DNA from: Bathymodiolus brooksi
Lineage: Eukaryota > Mollusca > Bivalvia > Mytilida > Modiolidae
Assembly: GCA_963680875.1 (NCBI GenBank)
Contig: OY804585.1
Coordinates: 25,438,186 to 25,502,185, forward strand
Direction of reading: 5' to 3'
DNA length: 64,000 nt
Shown: positions 57,824 through 64,000 of the stretch, in pieces
How positions within the stretch are numbered: position 1 is the first letter of the stretch
How the letters are laid out: the number at the start of each line of letters is the position of its first letter
Made by a program: the position numbers and the translations under genes
Notes under the pieces: model-generated
Seen by the model: only the letters and a program-made list of their open reading frames with translations
Told to the model about the DNA's origin: nothing
Database searches by the model: none

Positions 57824-60292
57824 GCGGAGCAGGCACCCCCATGTTTAATAGGGCGGAGCAGGCACCCCCATGTTTTGTAGGGCGGAGCAGGTGCCCCCAT
57901 GTTTAGTAGGGCGGAGCAGGCGCCCCCATGTTTAGTAGAGCGGAGCAGGCACCCCCATGTTTAGTAGGGCGGAGAAGGCGCCCCCATGTTTAGTAGGGCG
58001 GAGCAGGCACCCCCATGTTTAGTAAGGGCGGAGCAGGTACCCCCATGTTTAGTAGGGCGGAGCAGGCGCCCCCATGTTTAGTAGGGCGGAGCAGGCACCC
58101 CCATGTTTAGTAGGGCGGAGCAGGCACCCCCATGCTTAGTAGGGCGGAGCAGGCACCCCCATGTTTAGTAGGGCGGAGCAGGCGCCCCCATGTTTAGTAG
58201 GGCGGAGCAGGCACCCCCATGTTTAGTAGGGCGGAGCAGGCGCCCCCATGTTTAGTTGGGCGGAGCAGGCACCCCCATGTTTAGTAGGGCGGAGCAGGCG
58301 CCCCCATGTTTAGTAGGGCGGAGCAGGCACCCCCATGTTTAGTAGGGCGGAGCAGGCGCCCCCATGTTTAGTAGGGCGGAGCAGGCACCCCCATGTTTAG
58401 TAGGGTGGAGCAGGCACCCCCATGTTTAGTAGGGTGGAGGAGGCACCCCCATTTTTAGTAGGGTGGAGGAGGCGCCCCCATGTTTAGTAGGGTGGAGCAG
58501 GCACCCCCATGTTTAGTAGGGCGGAGCAGGCACCCCCATGTTTAGTAGGGTGGAGCAGGCACTACCATGTTTAGTAGGGCGGAGCAGGCACCCCCATGTT
58601 TAGTAGGGCGGAGCAGGCACCCCCATGTTTAGTAGGGCGGAGCAGGCACCCCCATGTTTAGTAGGGCGGAGCAGGCACCCCCATGTTTAGTAGGGCGGAG
58701 CAGGCACCCCCATGTTTAGTAGGGCGGAGCAGGCACCCCCATGTTTAGTAGGGTGGAGCAGGCACCCCCATGTTTAGTAGGGCGGAGCAGGCGTCCCCAT
58801 GTTTAGTAGGGCGGAGCAGGCACCCCCATATTTAGTAGGGCGGAGCAGGCACCCCCATGTTTAGTAGGGCGGAGCAGGCACCCCCATGTTTAGTAGGGCG
58901 GAGCAGGCATCCCCATGTTTAGTAGGGCGGAGCAGGCACCCCCATGTTTAGTAGGGCGGAGCAGGCACCCCCATGTTTAGTAGGGCGGAGCAGGCATCCC
59001 CATGTTTAGTAGGGCGGAGCAGGCACCCCCATGTTTAGTAGGGTGGAGCAGGTGTCTCCATGTTTAGTAGGGTGGAGCAGGCACCCCCATGTTTAGTAGG
59101 GCGGAGCAGGCACCCCCATGTTTAGTAGGGCGGAGCAGGCGTCCCCATGTTTAGTAGGGCGGAGCAGGCATCCCGATGTTTAGTAGGGTGGAGGAGGCAT
59201 CCCCATGTTTAGTAGGGCGGAGCAGGCACCCCCATGTTTAGTAGGGCGGAGCAGGCACCCACATGTTTAGTAGGGTGGAGCAGGCACCCCCATGTTTAGT
59301 AGGGTGGAGCAGGCACCCCCATGTTTAGTAGGGTGGAGGAGGTACCCCCATTTTTAGTAGGGTGGAGGAGGGGCCCCCATGTTTAGTAGGGTGGAGCAGG
59401 CACCCCCATGTTTAGTAGGGCGGAGCAGGCCACTCCATGTTTAGTAGGGTGGAGCAGGCACCCCCATGTTTAGTAGGGCGGAACAGGGACCCCCATGTTT
59501 AGTAGGGCGGGGCAGGCACCCCCATGTTTAGTAGGGCGGAGCAGGCACCCCCATGTTTAGTAGGGCGGAGCAGGCACCCCCATGTTTAGTAGGGCGGAGC
59601 AGGCACCCCCATGTTTAGTAGGGCGGAGCAGGCACCCCCATGTTTAGTAGGGTGGAGCAGGCACCCCCATGTTTAGTAGGGCGGAGCAGTCGTCCCCATG
59701 TTTAGTAGGGCGGAGCAGGCACCCCCATGTTTAGTAGGGCGGAGCAGGCACCCCCATGTTTAGTAGGGCGGAGCAGGCACCCCCATGTTTAGTAGGGCGG
59801 AGCAGGCACCCCCATGTTTAGTAGGGCGGAGCAGGCACCCCCATGTTTAGTAGGGCGGAGCAGGCACCTCCATGTTTAGTAGGGCGGAGCAGGCATCCCC
59901 ATGTTTAGTAGGGCGGAGCAGGCACCCCCATGTTTAGTAGGGTGGAGCAGGTGTCCCCATGTTTAGTAGGGTGGAGCAGGCACCCCCATGTTTAGTAGGG
60001 CGGAGCAGGCACCCCCATGTTTAGTAGGGCGGAGCAGGCGTCCCCATGTTTAGTAGGGCGGAGCAGGCATCCCCATGTTTAGTAGGGCGGAGCAGGCACC
60101 CCCATGTTTAGTAGGGTGGAGCAGGCACCCCCATGTTTAGTAGGGCGGAGCAGGCACCCCCATGTTTAGTAGGGCGGAGCAGGCGTCCCCATGTTTAGTA
60201 GGGCGGAGCAGGCATCCCCATGTTTAGTAGGGCGGAGCAGGCACCCCCATGTTTAGTAGGGTGGAGCAGGCACCCCCATGTTTAGTAGGGTT
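57824..60292 (+). repeat. 29-bp satellite, 2.5 kb, about 85 copies
   Basis: Same unit and same flanks as 13335-29376. GCGCCCCC variants alternate with GCACCCCC at 57880-58360. A rare variant ATTTTTAGTAGG following GGTGGAGGAGG occurs at 58451 and 59350, 899 bases apart (31 units), which shows a separate higher-order duplication from those in the 16-kb array. Confidence 0.96.
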
Positions 60293-60960
60293 CGTGTTGT
60301 TTATTTTGTCCAATTAAATATCTTCATGTTTTTAGTTCCATGTGATGTCTGCTACACTTTCCACTTAATATGGTGTTCGGTTGGTTCGTCTTTACTCGTG
60401 TTTTATTTATTCTGTTTGTATTTATTTACCTATACTGGAGTTCAACACAATTTCCAACCAATGATGTTTCGTGTCGTTTAACAGTAAAACGACAGGTGCG
60501 AGTAGTGGAGTAGGAACTACAGTTTTGATTACCCTTCGGAGCACACAGGTTCAATCTGTGGTTTTCCATGAAGTGTTTTGTCGACCATTGTCTGTCTTTA
60601 ATTCCTTTTCGTTTGGTCTTTCTAGTGTCTGCCAATCTTCAATTGACTGTTTCTGATGACCACTTTGGTATCTTCAAATTTGTCATGAAATTAAAGATTG
60701 CTTGGAAGGGTCTCATTGAAAATTAGGACAATAATCGAAAAGGAAAGATGGTACTAATATATACTGCTTGCTGTTACTGATTTGGTTGTTCTTGTAGATG
60801 TTTCAAAACTTAAAAATGAAGGATTATGTTTATTTTCGTTTCTTATGCATGGTCTTTTTATTTCCATTATTCGTGAAAAACATCAGTGATTCATTCAAAC
60901 ATTGAAACTTGTGAACTTAGTACAAAATAGTTACATTATGAAAAGAAAGTTTTAACAGTG
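60293..60960 (+). other. Duplicated flank after the second satellite
   Basis: Copy of 29377-30050 with scattered substitutions. No gene recognised. The 67-codon frame at 60278 starts inside the satellite. Confidence 0.5.
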
Positions 60961-61275
60961 AGGTTCGAGCCCTGATCGGGTCAAACCAAAGACTATAAAA
61001 TTGGCATTTGTTGCTTCTCCTTAAGCGCGCAGCAATTAAGGAGAAAGATCAAAGACTGGTTGGATCGAAATCAGGATAATTTGTCCGAGCGGGGCGACAT
61101 CTCTATCCGCGGAATGTTGTTTCAGTGAGCTAGGACTATAAAAACCAATCTAAGCGTGTTGGTCTAGTACAAAGCGGACCTCATCATCATTTCATTGAAT
61201 ATTAACCTGTTCTCGCCATGATATAGCTGAACAATTGCTTCGTTTTGTTTAAACAACAATCACTCATTCACTCTT
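60961..61275 (+). mobile_element. tRNA-derived SINE, full body
   Basis: GGTTCGAGCCCTGATCGGG B-box region, CAAAGACTATAAAATTGGC, AAAGACTGGTTGGATCG, TTGTTTCAGTGAGCTAGG, AACCTGTTCTCGCCATGATA and a CACTCATTCACTC end. The 3' two thirds are deleted in the copy at 30051. Confidence 0.8.
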
Positions 61276-61447
61276 TAAACATTGATTGCTAACATTTCCA
61301 CAAATATCAACCAAACAAAACAAATTCCCTCTCACCTTATTTTTATAATGAATTGTGGCTGTTCAAATTATTTCCCGTGTTTAGTGCAAGTAACCTTCTT
61401 TCCTCCTCTCTATAACAACTTAGACAACTTTGTACATCATTTCTCGG

Positions 61448-61716
61448 TAAGGGTCCGGGTGGGTCAATGAGTTAGGTAGTTGGATTAATTACCTAACAAC
61501 TCATACAAGCCTATCACCAATACGGCGTGGGTTTGTAAATTACAAAAAGGGTGCACTCAACTCGCAGCCGCAAGTGATAAAGTTTACCAGTTGCATGCCC
61601 ATGGTCGGTGGTTCTCTCCGTGTACCCGGCTTCATCCACAACCAAAGCTGGTCGCCATGATATAGCTGAAATATTTCTGAAAGTGGCATTAAACACCAAT
61701 AATCAATCAATCAATC
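61448..61716 (+). mobile_element. tRNA-SINE with AATC tail
   Basis: GGGTCAATGAGTTAGGTAG head, GGTGCACTCAACTCGCAGCC, GGTCGGTGGTTCTCTCCG, TGGTCGCCATGATATAGCTG and GGCATTAAACACCAATAATC with three AATC units. Confidence 0.75.
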
Positions 61717-61789
61717 ATTTCTCTGTATATCATATATCTGCAGTTCTAAATTAAACGTTGTTAATCTATTAAGTATCTCGCCACCTAAA

Positions 61790-61881
61790 ACTGAAATATT
61801 GTTGAAAGTGTCGTTAAACACCATAACCATCCCCCCTCTATTAAGTATTACTTGCCCGACGTAATCAAAGAAATTTGCAAG
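61790..61881 (-). pseudogene. ETNK: ETNK exon 7, third copy, 48-bp in-frame deletion
   Basis: After an acceptor with a long T run (TTTTTTCAG at 61882-61890) it reads LANF then directly FDYVGQVILN. The 16 residues SWSIWAF...DQD present in the other two copies are gone. The frame is kept. Most of the C-terminal helix of the kinase is lost, so a product using this exon would probably not fold normally. It belongs to a second gene copy whose upstream exons lie beyond the window. Confidence 0.75.
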
Positions 61882-62173
61882 CTGAAAAAAAAAAATATAT
61901 CTTGGACAATCATTGCTACAACAGAAAAAAAAAGATTTTGGTTATATTATTTAATTTGTGTAGTGGTGATTTATTCAATGGATTTATTATGGCAACCGCA
62001 TTCAATTTTGTCTATAACATATCATCAACATATATATCTACAAACTATCCAGCACACAGAACATAACTGGTAACATATTTCAATAGTGGAAACATTAGCA
62101 CAACACAGATTTTACCAGGAACCCAGACCTTTTTTTAATTGGATCTAATATGTATACATGCAGTTTTACATAC

Positions 62174-62334
62174 CAATGCGAATTTACTGACTTGTGCAAA
62201 TAGCTGGTAGACATCATTCTCTGTGACAGGAGAGGTTATTTTGTTGTGTTTATTCCATTCTTCCAGATACATACGGATCCATTCTAACTGATATTCTTTG
62301 TCAGGGTACCGACTTGCATCCATATCTTCAGTAC
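62174..62334 (-). CDS. ETNK: ETNK exon 6, third copy
   Basis: 161 bases with the same ACTAG acceptor and GTATGT donor. Encodes GTEDMDASRYPDKEYQLEWI, RMYLEEWNKHNKITSPVTEN and DVYQLFAQVSKFAL. Closer to the distal cassette (30910-31070) than to the proximal one, as expected if the satellite-to-kinase block was duplicated as a whole. No exon 5 is visible before the window ends; by spacing it should lie just past 64000. Confidence 0.82.
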
Positions 62335-62592
62335 CTAGTAAACATACTTTTTTCTGATAAACACTCTGTTTAGTTATTTTATATATATACACATTTGGAA
62401 AGACCATTTAACTTTTAGGGGAATGACTATTTTCTCCTCCCTCAGACATTGGTGACATTAGCCTATTTTGGCTATCCTGTTTAGGCCGTTTGATTTTATT
62501 GTTCCCAAACAGTTTTAAATTATTTGGCTTTTTAATCTCTCGATTTTTAGCATACCTGGTGAAGGTTATTCCAGAAACGCGTCGTGCACACT
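62335..62592 (-). other. ETNK intron (third copy), proximal part
   Basis: Matches 31071-31328 closely, up to GTCGTGCACACT, where extra sequence starts that copies 1 and 2 lack. Confidence 0.65.
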
Positions 62593-63566
62593 GTTTTAGT
62601 TTAATAATATTTTATTGTACATAAACAATAGGATTGGACAGCAAGTTATACCAACTTAAATGAAGTCCTCTCCTTACAAATTATACACATGAATCAGGGG
62701 CGGATCCAGGATTTCAAGTTAGGGGGGGGGGGGGGGGGGGGGGGGCGCACTTAAAAAAATTGCGCCGAGCGGAGGGAAGCGCTAAAATTTTTGGGATATT
62801 TCGTGTGAAAAATCACGATTTTACGCCAAAAAATATTATTTTTTTCAATTGCGGAGGGAGGCGCGAACATTTTTGGGGTATTTTGTGTGAAAAATCACGA
62901 TTTTACGCCAAAAAATCATATTTTTTCCAATTTTAGGGGGGGGGGGGGGGCGCGCGCTGGGTGCGCCCCCCCCCTGGATCCGCCCCTGTGAATTAATGAC
63001 AGCAAACCAAAACACAGACAATAGACATTTAAAATTTTGACACTGGAAAAAAGTAAGAAGTACAAGTGAAAAAGTGAAAAAGTGCTGACATTAACCCTAA
63101 AATCTTTTTGATTGATTTATAAAAGTTCGTCATAACTATACTTATCGTTCCCAAAGAGCAAAGTTTCAATATTGATATTGATATCGTCGCAATTACTCAG
63201 AAGTGTTCTTCTTTCGTTCAGGTATAAAGGACATTCCAGAAAATAATGTATAGCATCTTCAAAAGAAGAACCGCAATTACATTTAAAATTATTTATCATA
63301 TGTATTTTTGACCGATCGGCATTGAGTGAGCTGCATTGGTGTCTAAGTCTAGTATGTAATATACTTAGTTTCCTTGGGGCTTCATTATAATACTTTGGGG
63401 TTTTATAGATATCGACTTTCACTCTATTTTTAAACGAAGATAATGTAGGAGAATTTCTTATTGATATGTCTAGATTGTTCCAAAACGAAACGGTAGATGG
63501 AATAAATGAGCTTGCTGATGTTCTCAGTCTGCATCTGGGTGGAACATAATTCTGATTATTTCTAAG
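62593..63566 (-). mobile_element. LINE 3' end present only in the third ETNK copy
   Basis: About 970 bases between GCACACT and AATATCTACGTTTTT that the two other copies of this intron lack. It holds a LINE C-terminal coding fragment (63117-63608 frame) and 3' UTR, ending AATAAAATATTATTAAACT on the - strand. A MITE sits inside its 3' UTR. Whether this is an insertion here or a deletion in the other copies is open, since only an AG dinucleotide is shared at the junction. Confidence 0.7.
62695..62988. mobile_element. MITE with CAGGGGCGGATCCAG termini
   Basis: 294 bases beginning CAGGGGCGGATCCAGGA and ending CTGGATCCGCCCCTG, flanked by TGAAT on both sides. Next to each end lie long G runs on the + strand (62723-62745; about 62935-62950) and a C run. 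Inside, a ~85-base segment with TGTGAAAAATCACGATTTTA is repeated twice. Termini of this type are known in hAT-like MITEs of many animals; a 5-bp duplication is shorter than the usual 8, so the superfamily is uncertain. Confidence 0.75.
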
Positions 63567-63608
63567 TTTAATATCTACGTTTTTATTGTGTATATTGTGA
63601 AGACACAA
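63117..63608 (-). pseudogene. LINE C-terminal fragment
   Basis: A 163-codon frame. Motifs KLRNNQNYVPPRCRLRTSAS, SSFIPSTVSFWNNLD, IRNSPTLSSFKNRV, PRKLSILHTRLRHQCSSLNA and CNCGSSFEDAIHYFLECPLY are those of the end of bivalve-type non-LTR polyproteins (R-L-RH-C-S-LN, then C-x-C-x9-H-x4-C). The first ~15 residues lie in sequence also present in ETNK copies 1 and 2. No RT domain. Confidence 0.83.
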
Positions 63609-64000
63609 ATTCTGCAGTCAAATTTTATTGGAAAAAAAAATATCTTGGCACGAAAGATGTAAAAAAACAACAATCTGAAACTGCAAAATTATTTGTTACA
63701 TCTGAAGCACAATTACTGATTTTTCATGTCCCACAAAAATCTGGTTTTTGTTTGGTGTGAATTTATTTGGCTAAAAACATAGCTCCCTCCCTATACGTCA
63801 AATGGTTTGTCCCTTATTGTTACCATGGGCACATATTAGAACAAAATATGTAGGTTTTACTTTGTTGTAAATGATTTATAACTGTGATAAACTGTGTTAA
63901 GAAAAGTAATTCAGTGTCGCTTATAAAATGAGAGATCAAGAAAACACACTTTTTCTTTAGATAAACTCATCACTAGCTATAAAATGAGAAGACATATTGT
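63567..64000 (-). other. ETNK intron (third copy), distal part
   Basis: Matches about 31337-31770 of copy 1 to the end of the window (TGCAGTCAAATTTTATTGG, CATGTCCCACAAAAATCTGG, AACTCATCACTAGCTATAAA). No feature of its own. Confidence 0.65.

Overview
This is eukaryotic nuclear DNA, very probably from a mollusc and most likely a bivalve. It shows AT-rich intergenic DNA, GT-AG introns, CA and tetranucleotide microsatellites, CR1/Jockey-like LINEs and abundant tRNA-derived SINEs. The SINEs end in the 'GTTAAACACCA' and 'CGCCATGATATAGCTGAA' type tails familiar from molluscan genomes. The lineage is inferred from these repeats and is not proven.

Two kinds of real gene are visible. (1) Four near-identical, apparently intronless class A (rhodopsin-like) GPCR genes lie on the + strand at 1516-2748, 10208-11425, 50624-51856 and 54161-55393. 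They share flanks and are tandem or segmental duplicates. Copies 1 and 2 each carry a substitution in the otherwise conserved DR(Y/F) motif. Copy 2 also has an altered TATA-like region, an ICL3 deletion and a 3' flank deletion. (2) An ethanolamine-kinase gene on the - strand runs from exon 1 at 44972 down to about 30369. It could be assembled from seven exon types with nearly all phases matching. Its last three exons are present twice in tandem (33979-34062/32853-33013/32403-32564 and 32037-32120/30910-31070/30369-30617). A further set of these 3' exons, one with a 48-bp in-frame deletion, lies at 61.8-62.3 kb as part of a second, larger duplication.

Layout. 1-3.5 kb: 42-bp minisatellite and GPCR unit 1. 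3.5-7.9 kb: SINEs, a hAT-type transposase fragment and a diverged ~160-bp tandem repeat interrupted by a 1.3-kb non-autonomous element. 7.9-13.3 kb: GPCR unit 2 with a longer 42-bp minisatellite. 13.3-29.4 kb: a single 16-kb satellite of about 550 copies of a 29-bp unit, with nested higher-order structure. 29.4-45 kb: the ethanolamine-kinase gene, its introns full of SINEs, LINE fragments, a foldback element and a long (AATC)n tract. 45.4-45.7 kb: a CpG-rich, promoter-like 111-bp duplication with NRF1/ETS/E-box/CRE-type motifs. 45.8-50.0 kb: a 42-bp minisatellite split by a nearly full-length 3.7-kb LINE. 50-57.8 kb: GPCR units 3 and 4. 57.8-60.3 kb: a 2.5-kb version of the 29-bp satellite. 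60.3-64 kb: a second copy of the satellite-flank/ethanolamine-kinase 3' end, containing LINE and MITE sequence.

The whole window is best read as a duplicated GPCR-satellite-kinase locus still being reshaped by SINE-tail recombination, satellite expansion and retrotransposition. Coordinates of repeats and splice sites were read by eye; percent identities were not computed.
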